Positions 29,301 through 35,605 of a stretch of DNA of 37,517 bases are shown here, one piece after another. The translations under genes and the position numbers were made by a program. Numbering within the stretch: position 1 is the stretch's first letter; each line of letters starts with the position of its first letter. A model generated the notes under the pieces. It made no database searches and was not told the origin of the DNA. It worked only from the letters and a program-made list of their open reading frames with translations. This DNA comes from Lachnospiraceae bacterium (GTDB lineage: Bacteria > Bacillota > Clostridia > Lachnospirales > Lachnospiraceae), in the NCBI GenBank assembly GCA_017437065.1, contig JAFSBX010000034.1, positions 1-37,517 on the forward strand. Direction: 5' to 3'.

Positions 29301-29632
29301 GTCTCAGTAAGCATTGCTTCAAACACGGAACGCTGAGGAATATACACGGAAAACTGACTGACAAATTCCCGCGGTGTCTTGTCTGCCTCAAACGTTTTAT
29401 AAATATCCTTTATTACGGAAATAAACGGTTCAAATGCCTCAATCATCTTCGAACCATTAAAATGTCTGTAACAGACATATAAATCCGGATTCTCTTCTTT
29501 TAATTTTTTCGCATCCTGTTCTGTAATCTCAAACGTATTATAATGTTTTACAATTGTAAACTTATTTTCTTGTTTTCCTTTTACAAGATTTTCTACAGCC
29601 GGAGCTATGAAACTTTCGTAATATCCCATCAT
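26303..29632 (-). CDS. Large signalling protein: degenerate ATPase, TPR, GAF-like and GGDEF domains
   Basis: The product has 1109 residues and no membrane segment. Residues 1-235 look like the second half of a STAND/AAA-type ATPase (HPFLFILNNLNMAPQSTIMLLLEL resembles Walker B and sensor regions), but no P-loop GxxxxGK[ST] exists and nothing in the 150 bases upstream supplies one. About 240-700 are TPR-like helical repeats (for example YNGLGYSSCATERYEEANSYYNKAI). A GAF-like sensor at about 755-915 leads into the diguanylate cyclase domain (DYLTNLYNRDGF from 938; GGDEF at 1012-1016). The active site is intact, so synthesis of cyclic di-GMP is likely. The inhibitory RxxD site is absent (ANCG at 1003-1006). 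It sits between the genes for an ABC lipoprotein and its fused permease-ATPase. Confidence 0.88.
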   Translation of the reverse strand: MMGYYESFIAPAVENLVKGKQENKFTIVKHYNTFEITEQDAKKLKEENPDLYVCYRHFNGSKMIEAFEPFISVIKDIYKTFEADKTPREFVSQFSVYIPQRSVFEAMLTETLYKRKEEILLDELEYEKEQMRKSMVAILTTLAKKHPFLFILNNLNMAPQSTIMLLLELSKANDEGIFVYGAFNELYSQPVHMVSVWEKFVEQLEDYNCIVDGGAADEIAVEEEGSYFHFESEETYEYLVKLNNMYYLLDFEQAQYYLAIIYRKIEVEKLSIHENTVFDFFMLYAMISVYSDVPNALLLCDKLQLLQRKDKSVEKKFSYYYILGQAQMYNGNLNTAKECADICVELAEEKLNEKYKFKASLLEVMVRMSGWHNIFFCKTNTDIAPEFIKKATEYGYENHLAYTYIFAYDNEVKLLAEGKEIGENLTYFRKGIALAEKLGNEHLLLTAYRKNIMLSSSHGLFEVTNYYYNKSMEIVGDRDPMKLADIYNGLGYSSCATERYEEANSYYNKAIVIYYQLGMINYVGETLYNMAINCILAGENEAAYNYLLTCIRIINIMHLNDLRVCNISKIFGLLALCSHRLGMGYNTRIYLDNALQFLGHILNRTVQDEIQKRKLDLSYTACDDDIFLYYYVKALVDMENGKLQKALENMETARVYVERSIGNQFFSKVQYEISMAELLKKMGREEDARKELESGLKYAEKCKVSEKLGMLQAAGEGKTYVQKHEEAAKLSGVTLLEIQTATRQAGTVKNYEALKKKMEFISVWQKIIDISDRNFSDLVQNALNTFMLNFNIDVMSYIRYKDGKPQICFDTKEEPLTKHEVEVITEYFSNHRSGFVTSKLRKNYKEYNRIVSVFGITQVCSMVCLPYYIDEKLDSIFIMYILMKDNWNAPRTKFMLDESDMEFFNLVLLQLQNSIEKLEREEQIKKINTQLEKSAITDYLTNLYNRDGFYQKVRQWIAEKVTKDVTFLYIDLDNFKYYNDTFGHAVGDRMLKEVAEILRKQTANCGFPTRFGGDEFLITLPFEDKERAMALGRTVLNTIKAQKGFSDIIGYMTEKMVEIPKEKELSCSIGIAAVTDITTEEKIAEAIQKADAVLYMIKHSTKGDVKYSE

Positions 29633-29690
29633 AATAAATCATACCTTTCCTCAAAGACAATGTAACTCCCCAGTTTTTGTCTCTTATTCT

Positions 29691-29719
29691 ATCATATCAC
29701 GAAATTTTCCGAAATTCCA
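29691..29719 (-). promoter_or_regulatory. Possible promoter of the GGDEF gene
   Basis: Minus-strand TATGAT (29691-29696) preceded by TGA (extended -10), with a weak TGGAAT 17 bases away at 29714-29719. A tandem 9-bp repeat, TTTGTAATG twice (29736-29753), lies just upstream and could bind a regulator. This would let the GGDEF gene be expressed apart from the lipoprotein gene. Confidence 0.4.
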
Positions 29720-29782
29720 GCTATACTTACGAAACTTTGTAATGTTTGTAATGAAACATTTTCATATATCTTTAAACATATT

Positions 29783-30883
29783 TTACTGTCCATTATAATA
29801 AAAATCATCTGTCGGCAGACTTCCACCAACACTTTCCGGATTCTGCTCCATTAACACTTCTAAATACCCGGACAATGCCGTTTTCATCTCCTCACCATCA
29901 ATATAAGTAATATTGCAGTTCGGAATTGCTTTCTGTGCAACAGGTGCTTTTTCAATAATTCCCTGTGCTGCCACAAGCTCGGCTGTCTCCTCCACATTCG
30001 TATTGGCAAATTCCGCACTTGCTTTGTGTTCCTCTAAAAATTTCTTTACTGCTGCCGGATTTTCCTGCAAAAATTCATTGCGTACAACCGTTACCCCTGT
30101 CACCAGACGGCTTCCGCTTTCGCCCTGAACTGCATCCCATTCTTTTGTAGTATCAAAAATCACTTTCAGGTTTTCATTCTTTGCACATGCTGCTGTTACG
30201 AAGGGCTGTGGTAAAAGTCCGATACTTTCCGGCTCATTAGCAAGTACTGCTGCCACTTCCGTAGCTTCGGATTTATATTCCAACGTTACATCACCTTCAT
30301 TCAGACCATTCTGCTCTAAAAGATAATGCAATACATAATCCGGTGTTGTTCCTTTTCCGGTAAGGTATATTGTTTTTCCTTTTAAATCAGCAATTGTGGT
30401 AAAGGAATCATCTGCAGACACCATGTAAAGTACGCCCAGCGTATTAATGTCAATCACGGAAACTCCTCCTTCCGTTTTATTGTAAAGCACACTTGCCACA
30501 TTCGCCGGAACAAGGATGATATCCAGTTCTCCCTGAATCATTTTGGGAAGCAGGGCATCTGCTGCTGTTTCCATTGTAAATGTATAGTTGTTTGCTGCTG
30601 TTCCTTCTTCAGCATTTTTCATTAGCTTCATAAGTCCCATGGACGTAGGACCTTTTAAAGAACCCACACGGATATCTGCTGCCGTATATGCTTCTGTCTC
30701 TGTTGTCTGCTCTTGTACAGACTGTACTTCCTCATTCTGCACCTCTGTACTACTTTCCTGCGTTTCCGCGGTCTGTACAGTTTCACCCTGACCATTGTTT
30801 CCTGCACCTGATGCTCCACAGCCTGCTAAGCCCAATACTGCCATTGTCGCTGCCATCAATACTGCCATTGCTTTTCTTTTCAT
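29783..30883 (-). CDS. NitT/TauT-type ABC substrate-binding lipoprotein
   Basis: A 366-residue lipoprotein. The signal peptide ends in the lipobox LAGC with the lipid-bearing C22, followed by a Gly/Ser/Glu/Thr-rich linker to about residue 65. The mature part has the NMT1/SsuA-like two-lobe fold: IRVGSLKGPTSMGLMKLM opens lobe one, LDIILVPANVASVLYNK and DLKGKTIYLTGKGTTPDYVLHYLL are the classic ligand-side segments, and PESIGLLPQPFVTAA follows. It captures the substrate outside the membrane for the fused permease-ATPase downstream. The ligand cannot be told from sequence. A GGAAGAG site precedes the ATG. Its leader of about 100 bases may be structured. Confidence 0.9.
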   Translation of the reverse strand: MKRKAMAVLMAATMAVLGLAGCGASGAGNNGQGETVQTAETQESSTEVQNEEVQSVQEQTTETEAYTAADIRVGSLKGPTSMGLMKLMKNAEEGTAANNYTFTMETAADALLPKMIQGELDIILVPANVASVLYNKTEGGVSVIDINTLGVLYMVSADDSFTTIADLKGKTIYLTGKGTTPDYVLHYLLEQNGLNEGDVTLEYKSEATEVAAVLANEPESIGLLPQPFVTAACAKNENLKVIFDTTKEWDAVQGESGSRLVTGVTVVRNEFLQENPAAVKKFLEEHKASAEFANTNVEETAELVAAQGIIEKAPVAQKAIPNCNITYIDGEEMKTALSGYLEVLMEQNPESVGGSLPTDDFYYNGQ

Positions 30884-30981
30884 TTCTCTTCCTCTTTTCT
30901 TTTTTCTTAGAACGTATCTTTGAAATCAGTCTGTTCTGTATTTTGATTTTCCGTCAGGAGCTCTCACCCTTTCGGATTATC
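30884..30981 (-). promoter_or_regulatory. Structured leader of the lipoprotein gene, possible RNA regulator
   Basis: The ~100-base leader contains a nested stem (UCCG/CGGA enclosing AGG/CCU, with small internal loops) around 30950-30975. Overlapping its 3' side is a competing pairing, GAAAAUCA with UGAUUUC. The two share bases and could be alternatives. I could not match it to TPP, cobalamin, purine, SAM, guanidine, fluoride or xanthine riboswitch consensus features. Confidence 0.3.
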
Positions 30982-30987
30982 GTGAGT

Positions 30988-30999
30988 ATTATAACACAA
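30988..30999 (-). promoter_or_regulatory. Extended -10 promoter of the lipoprotein operon
   Basis: Minus-strand perfect TATAAT (30988-30993) preceded by TGT. At 17 bases only ACTTTT is available as -35, in an A/T run. It is back to back with the plus-strand B12 promoter, 22 bases away. Confidence 0.6.
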
Positions 31000-31015
31000 T
31001 TCTCTTAAAAAAAAG

Positions 31016-31044
31016 TAGACATTTGAAAACAAATATTATATAAT
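31016..31044 (+). promoter_or_regulatory. Promoter of the B12-uptake operon
   Basis: TAGACA (31016-31021), 17 bases, then TATAAT (31039-31044). Transcription would begin near 31051, about 35 bases before the cobalamin riboswitch. Confidence 0.7.
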
Positions 31045-31084
31045 CCGTTTTGTCAAAAGATTAGTTTTCAGCTAATCCATACAT

Positions 31085-31250
31085 TTAAGGTGTCAGGAAA
31101 CATTTTGTGTTTGTCCTGATGAAAAGGGAAACAGGTGCAAATCCTGTACGAACTCGTCACTGTAATTAGGAAGTTTTGGTAATATGCCACTGAATTTTTT
31201 GGGAAGGCTGCCAACGCGTCAGACCTATAAGCCAGGAGACCTGCCTTAAA
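31085..31250 (+). ncRNA. Cobalamin riboswitch
   Basis: The plus strand shows the ordered hallmarks of the adenosylcobalamin aptamer: AAAAGGGAAACAGGTG near 31122, the CGTCACTGTAA region near 31155, TGCCACTG near 31184, GGGAAGG at 31201-31207, CCAACGCG, and the B12 box AGCCAGGAGACCTGCC at 31230-31245. It lies between the promoter at 31016-31044 and a terminator at 31339-31368, so B12 binding should switch off the DUF4430 and ECF genes by premature termination. A smaller hairpin (CTGTCT/AGACAG, 31301-31316, followed by TTTTGTTTT) is either a second terminator or part of the switching element. Gene content (B12 uptake) agrees with the ligand. Confidence 0.93.
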
Positions 31251-31300
31251 TGAGTCATTTCAGCCACGAGTAATTGGTTATGAAACAGCAATTTGGCACT

Positions 31301-31325
31301 CTGTCTTTACAGACAGTTTTGTTTT
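31301..31325 (+). terminator. First hairpin of the riboswitch expression platform
   Basis: A 6-bp stem (31301-31306 with 31311-31316), 4-base loop and TTTTGTTTT. Weak as a terminator alone; it may act together with the next hairpin. Confidence 0.5.
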
Positions 31326-31338
31326 ATTGTTCTTTTTT

Positions 31339-31368
31339 CCATGCTCTTGTGGCATGGATTTTTTTATT
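31339..31368 (+). terminator. Riboswitch-controlled terminator
   Basis: CCATGC (31339-31344) pairs with GCATGG (31352-31357) and is followed by A and T7. It stands about 40 bases before the DUF4430 start codon, where an attenuator is expected. Confidence 0.75.
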
Positions 31369-31408
31369 TACATACTTTATTACGTTTTCAAGAAAGGACA
31401 TTAACACA

Positions 31409-31825
31409 ATGGAACAAAAACAAAAGAACACGAAAAAAATATTGATATCTGCACTACTTCTTGCAGCATGCCTTATATGCTTTGGCGTTTTCTTTGTGCT
31501 GTTTAAACCTGCTGCCACTGCCGGTGAAAAATCTTTTGAAGTTACAGTTATTGATAACAATGGTGCTGAAAAAAATTACAAAGGTCAGACAGATGAAGAA
31601 TATCTTCGCGGTGCTTTAGAAGAACTGGAAGATTTCTCTATAGACGGTCAGGAAAGCGAATATGGACTTATGGTAGAATCCATCAACGGACTCCGTGCCG
31701 TATATGAACTGGATGGTGCTTACTGGAGTTTTAATGTGAATGGTACATACTGTAATTACGGTGTTGACACACAACCTGTAAATGATGGGGACAAGTTTGA
31801 AATTATCTATACCCCGGCGGAATAG
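31409..31825 (+). CDS. Membrane-anchored DUF4430 protein, probable cobalamin-capture component
   Basis: A 138-residue protein with a single N-terminal membrane segment (about 10-33, ILISALLLAACLICFGVFFVLF) and an external domain. The C-terminal part (YWSFNVNGTYCNYGVDTQPVNDGDKFEIIYTPAE) is the DUF4430 signature, a domain related to the C-terminal domain of transcobalamin and intrinsic factor. With the riboswitch upstream and the ECF S component 60 bases downstream, a role in catching corrinoids at the cell surface is likely. The start is the ATG at 31409 behind AAAGGA; a longer frame from 31274 would run back through the terminator. A cysteine at 21 lies inside the hydrophobic segment without a good lipobox, so I favour a helix anchor over a lipoprotein. 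Confidence 0.87.
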   Translation: MEQKQKNTKKILISALLLAACLICFGVFFVLFKPAATAGEKSFEVTVIDNNGAEKNYKGQTDEEYLRGALEELEDFSIDGQESEYGLMVESINGLRAVYELDGAYWSFNVNGTYCNYGVDTQPVNDGDKFEIIYTPAE

Positions 31826-31884
31826 AAGCGTGTCGCCAAACGGCCAACCTATAATAGAATGCATACCGGAGATATAATAAAACT

Positions 31885-32415
31885 ATGAAAAATACTTTGA
31901 AATTAACAGTTTCTGATATTGCCGTAATCGGTATTATGGTCGCCACATTAGTTGGCGGCAAAATGGCATTATCTTTTTTACCAAATGTAGAAGTTGTGAC
32001 TTTATTAATTATTTTATATACATTATGCTTTGGCAAAAAAGTCATCTATGCCATTTTTGCATTTATTTGCATAGAAACATTTCTTTACGGATTTCATTTG
32101 TGGGTAATTATGTATCTCTATACATGGCCGCTATTGGCACTTATTACTTATGTATGCAGAAAAAAGACAGGAACTCTTTTCTGGAGTTTCCTGTCTGCAT
32201 TTTTCGGACTTTTTTATGGTGCTTTCTGCTCAATTCCCTATATTTTTATCAGCGGACTTCCCGGTGCTTTTGCATGGTGGATTGCTGGAATCCCGTTTGA
32301 CATCACACATTGTATATCTAATTTTGCCCTTGCTTTTGTCCTGTTTAAACCATTACACTCTACACTCACCCGACTGTACGGAAAAGTTTCCTCGGGGCAG
32401 ATGTCCAATTACTAA
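31885..32415 (+). CDS. ECF transporter S component, probably for cobalamin
   Basis: A 176-residue membrane protein with about six segments. The first (ISDIAVIGIMVATLVGGKMALSFLP) and the loop motifs GAFCSIPYIFISGLPGAFAWWIAGIPFDITHCISNFALAFVLF are typical of energy-coupling-factor substrate-binding (S) subunits. It would bind vitamin B12 in the membrane and pass it in with a shared energising module (EcfA, EcfA', EcfT). None of these is encoded here, so this is a group II system that borrows them from elsewhere. Ligand assignment rests on the riboswitch and the DUF4430 neighbour; family similarity alone would not separate it from other S components. GGAGA lies about 13 bases before the ATG. It converges with holA. 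Confidence 0.83.
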   Translation: MKNTLKLTVSDIAVIGIMVATLVGGKMALSFLPNVEVVTLLIILYTLCFGKKVIYAIFAFICIETFLYGFHLWVIMYLYTWPLLALITYVCRKKTGTLFWSFLSAFFGLFYGAFCSIPYIFISGLPGAFAWWIAGIPFDITHCISNFALAFVLFKPLHSTLTRLYGKVSSGQMSNY

Positions 32416-32437
32416 AAACTTATTTTTCCCTTGTCTT

Positions 32438-32455
32438 TCGCAGAAGGTTCTGCGA
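32438..32455. other. Stem-loop between converging genes
   Basis: TCGCAGAA and TTCTGCGA (32438-32445, 32448-32455) form an 8-bp inverted repeat with almost no loop. It lies between the S-component stop and the holA stop. No T run follows directly on either strand, so termination is possible but unproven. Confidence 0.35.
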
Positions 32456-32474
32456 TTACCCATAAACTTTTTTA

Positions 32475-33455
32475 TTACATGGCACTATATTTTACAATCA
32501 GCAGTTCCACGCTCATTTTATCGTTCATTCGTCCGGTTTTTACCGCCTCGTCTGCCTCCACACATTCCGTAAGCGCCTGTTTCAAATCCTTAGACTTAAA
32601 CTTTGACGCCTGTGCTGCATATTTTCCTACTGTAAAAGGTGGAATTCCGGCTTTGGAAGCAATGGTTTTATTGTCATATCCCTTCTTCTTCATTTCCTTT
32701 ACCATCAGCAGAATATTAAACTGTCTGCCAATTAGAAATAGGATACGCATTGGTGCTTCCCGCAATGCCAGCAAATCATAGTATAACGAAAGTGCCTTTT
32801 TCTGCTGTCTGTCTGCAATAGCATTTACCATATCAAAAATCTGGTTCGTGACCTTCTGAGTGCAGATTTCTTCAATATCAGCTTCTGTAATTACATCCTT
32901 TTCCAAGCAGTAACAGAACAGCTTTTCCAGCTCTTTATGGATATTTTCCATGTCCGTACCGGTTTTATTCAGTAATAAGTTCATTGCATTTTCTGAAATG
33001 TTTTTACTTTCTCGCTTAATCATACCAAGAATCCAGCGTTTCAGCGTATGCTCATCCTGACTGGAACATTCCACCGATACCCCTTTATTGTGCACGGCTT
33101 TATAGAGCTTGCTTCTTTTATCAAGTTCAGCTTCTACAAATACAAAATTTACCGTTGGTGCAGGATTTGAAAGATATTCTGCCAGTGCTTCTCCTCCCGA
33201 TTTAAACAGTCCTGTATTTTCCAGTACAATGACTCTGCGCTCTGCCAGAAAGGGCATGGTTTCTGCCAGATCAATAATTTCTCCAACGGAAATATCCTTC
33301 CCTTCGTAATAATGGCAGTTCATTGCGTCACCGCCTGCACTGAGGGCATTTTTCAGCTTGTCTTTATACTGCTTCCGCAAATAGGCTTCTTCACCGAAAA
33401 GAAGATATACCTGACTGAATGTGTTGTTTTTTATGTCTTCGTTTATTCGCTGCAT
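32475..33455 (-). CDS. holA: DNA polymerase III subunit delta
   Basis: The 326-residue clamp-loader subunit delta opens the sliding clamp during replication. The N-terminal FSQVYLLFGEEAYLRKQYKDKL, the later TMPFLAERRVIVLENTGLF and the C-terminal RILFLIGRQFNILLMVKEMKKKG…PPFTVGKYAAQASKF match the HolA family throughout. Length is normal. It starts 22 bases after the gusA stop behind a weak site (AAAGG), so it is probably read through from gusA or from a promoter I did not identify. In many Firmicutes holA follows comEC directly; here about 3.4 kb of other material lies between them. Confidence 0.93.
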   Translation of the reverse strand: MQRINEDIKNNTFSQVYLLFGEEAYLRKQYKDKLKNALSAGGDAMNCHYYEGKDISVGEIIDLAETMPFLAERRVIVLENTGLFKSGGEALAEYLSNPAPTVNFVFVEAELDKRSKLYKAVHNKGVSVECSSQDEHTLKRWILGMIKRESKNISENAMNLLLNKTGTDMENIHKELEKLFCYCLEKDVITEADIEEICTQKVTNQIFDMVNAIADRQQKKALSLYYDLLALREAPMRILFLIGRQFNILLMVKEMKKKGYDNKTIASKAGIPPFTVGKYAAQASKFKSKDLKQALTECVEADEAVKTGRMNDKMSVELLIVKYSAM

Positions 33456-33477
33456 TTTAATAACCTATACCTTTGAC

Positions 33478-35304
33478 TTATTTCTCACCTTTGTAATCAA
33501 TCGGCAAGTTGTCCCAACGTTCTTTAAAGTGGAATGCTGCATCTTTCGGTTGACGCTGGCGTGTAAAAATTCCCTTCTTGTTACCATTTGCACGCATGAT
33601 ACCTTCTGTTGTCTGGAAATCTGCAAAATTCCATACTAACTCACCCTGTATCCAGTCATAACTGTCAAATACCCTGTGATTCATATCAAGGTATTCTTTT
33701 TGATATTCCTGACTCCACATTACACTTGGAAGTTTGTGTTCGGACGGCAAGGTATCCGCTCCGTACTCCGTAAAGATAAAAGGACGTTCTCCTCGAATTG
33801 CTCCCCAGCCATCCATTTCCTTACGGAATGCTGCCTCTGCATCAACCATACCATATCCGCCCATGACATACCAGCCGTAGTAACGGTTCAGACTTACAAA
33901 GTCACATACCTGCCAGCATTTACATGTATGCGGTAAACTCATCATAATTACTGCAAATGTACGTGGACGTTTCTGCATATCCAGTTCATGTGCATAATCA
34001 AAAAGATTTTCAAAATAAGGTGTGGCACTTTCATGATTGGTCTCCGGCTCATTGAGGATACTCCATGCGATAACAGAAGCATGATTCTTATCTCGCTTAA
34101 TCATGTCTTTTAATACTTCTCTATGATGTTCAAGTAAAATCGGCGTCGTTTCTTTTTCAAAGAAAGTAACCTTTTTTCCTGTCCCCTGGTTAGCTGCAAG
34201 GAAATTCATCGTACTTTCCATCAGACCGACGGCCGGAGTTTCATCAATCACTAAGAAGCCTTCTTCATCAGCCATATAATACACTTCTTCTGCATACGGA
34301 TAGTGGCTTGTACGGAAACAGTTAGAGCCAATCCATTTCATCAATTCAAAATCACGTTTCACAGTAACCATATCCAGACCACGGCCTCTGATATCCGCAT
34401 CTTCGTGTTTTCCGAAACCTTTCAGGTAAACCGGCTTGCCGTTTAATAAGAAATGACCGCCTTTTACTTCAAAAGTACGGATACCGATTGTATCATAGTA
34501 CTCATCAATTACAGTATCTCCGTCTACAATTTTTACTACGAATTTGTAGAGATATGCGGCATGCACATTCCACAGTTTCACATCTTTTACAACAATCGTA
34601 CCTGTTTTTCCGTTTGCTTCTGCAACCTTATTTCCTTTTTTGTCATAAACCTCAACCAACACATTGTTTTGGCCGGTAGTTTCAACCACATAATCTACTT
34701 CTGCATCACTGCCTGTAATACGATGATTTACCGTGAAATCCGTAATACTTTCTTTTGGTAACATTAACAGTTTCACAGGACGCTGAATACCTGCGTAATT
34801 ATAGAAATCAAAGTATGGCTGGCTGATTTTTTTACCATTAGATAAAGTCGCTGTAGCTCCACATGGAATCATTGTTTCACTCAGTTCATTGTTTGCCTGC
34901 ACACAAAGCTTGTTGTACTGATTGTATTTCACTACATCATTGACACAAACATTGAATGGCAAGAAACCGCCCACATGGCTTCCTACTTCTGTTCCGTTTA
35001 CAAATACGCGGGCTCTGTGTGTTACCGAACCAAAGCGGATAACGATTTCATTGTCTTTCCATTCCCCCGGAACAAAAAAATCCGTTTCGTACCAGAAATC
35101 ACCCGTATACTCTCTGCTGTCTTTGTCTGTAAAAATATCACAGAAGCTTGCCGGAACCGGCATGGAACAGGAATCCGGCAACCCCTTTGTCCAGTTCTCT
35201 TCTACACCTTTACTTGCCGGATCAAACTGAAACTTCCACATACCGTCCAGCGAAATAACACGGCGGGTTTCCGTAACTCTTGGATACAATAGTGATTGAA
35301 TCAT
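33478..35304 (-). CDS. gusA: Beta-glucuronidase, glycoside hydrolase family 2
   Basis: A 608-residue cytoplasmic enzyme that releases glucuronic acid from glucuronides. It has the jelly-roll, Ig-like and TIM-barrel domains of GH2. The acid/base is E419 in SILNEPETNHES and the nucleophile E513 in IFTEYGADT. RANGNKKGIF holds the N575-x-K577 pair that reads the glucuronate carboxylate and separates glucuronidases from galactosidases. The active-site loop after DETPAVGLMEST is long, as in the E. coli (loop 1) class that acts on small drug and steroid glucuronides. AAGGAGG lies about 8 bases before the ATG; a promoter and paired direct repeats lie upstream. No glucuronide transporter or uxu genes are adjacent. 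Confidence 0.95.
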   Translation of the reverse strand: MIQSLLYPRVTETRRVISLDGMWKFQFDPASKGVEENWTKGLPDSCSMPVPASFCDIFTDKDSREYTGDFWYETDFFVPGEWKDNEIVIRFGSVTHRARVFVNGTEVGSHVGGFLPFNVCVNDVVKYNQYNKLCVQANNELSETMIPCGATATLSNGKKISQPYFDFYNYAGIQRPVKLLMLPKESITDFTVNHRITGSDAEVDYVVETTGQNNVLVEVYDKKGNKVAEANGKTGTIVVKDVKLWNVHAAYLYKFVVKIVDGDTVIDEYYDTIGIRTFEVKGGHFLLNGKPVYLKGFGKHEDADIRGRGLDMVTVKRDFELMKWIGSNCFRTSHYPYAEEVYYMADEEGFLVIDETPAVGLMESTMNFLAANQGTGKKVTFFEKETTPILLEHHREVLKDMIKRDKNHASVIAWSILNEPETNHESATPYFENLFDYAHELDMQKRPRTFAVIMMSLPHTCKCWQVCDFVSLNRYYGWYVMGGYGMVDAEAAFRKEMDGWGAIRGERPFIFTEYGADTLPSEHKLPSVMWSQEYQKEYLDMNHRVFDSYDWIQGELVWNFADFQTTEGIMRANGNKKGIFTRQRQPKDAAFHFKERWDNLPIDYKGEK

Positions 35305-35429
35305 GATAAATACCTCCTTCGATTGATTTTATTGAAATTATTGTAATCTTTTATAGATTATTTATTCTTTTTCCCCCTATTTTGTATGTATAAATCTCTT
35401 TGTTTTTCACGTTTTTACCTATATGATAT

Positions 35430-35458
35430 ATATTACGCTCAGGGTTCATAGCAGTCAA
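35430..35458 (-). promoter_or_regulatory. gusA promoter
   Basis: Minus-strand TTGACT (35453-35458), 17 bases, TAATAT (35430-35435). Predicted start near 35423, leaving a leader of about 120 bases. Confidence 0.65.
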
Positions 35459-35468
35459 GAACTTGTGC

Positions 35469-35495
35469 TTTTCCAAACCTCATTTTCCAAACCTC
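35469..35495. promoter_or_regulatory. Paired direct repeat upstream of the gusA promoter
   Basis: TTTTCCAAACCTC occurs twice in direct orientation (35469-35481 and 35483-35495), 14 bases apart. On the minus strand it sits about 10-35 bases upstream of the -35 hexamer, the usual place for an activator such as an AraC-type protein. Confidence 0.5.
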
Positions 35496-35605
35496 CAAAA
35501 CATTTTGAAAACGTCACTTTTCACTCTATACCCGTAACTTAAAAACATTTAGGGATTGCCTCTTCCAATCCTTACTTTGTACAAAAAGCATAATTAATTC
35601 TTTTT

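Larger units (their letters stand above)
35305..35605. other. Intergenic control region of gusA
   Basis: This 300-base gap contains the gusA promoter (35430-35458), the paired direct repeats (35469-35495) and an A/T-rich leader of about 120 bases. I see no open frame with a ribosome binding site. Confidence 0.6.

Noticed and set aside
30884-30981. TPP, purine, fluoride or guanidine riboswitch before the NitT/TauT lipoprotein gene
   Set aside because: The conserved core sequences of these classes are not present; only general foldability is seen.
31274-31408. Longer N-terminus for the DUF4430 protein
   Set aside because: It would be translated through the riboswitch terminator hairpins and has no ribosome binding site; the ATG at 31409 has AAAGGA and starts a normal signal-anchor protein.
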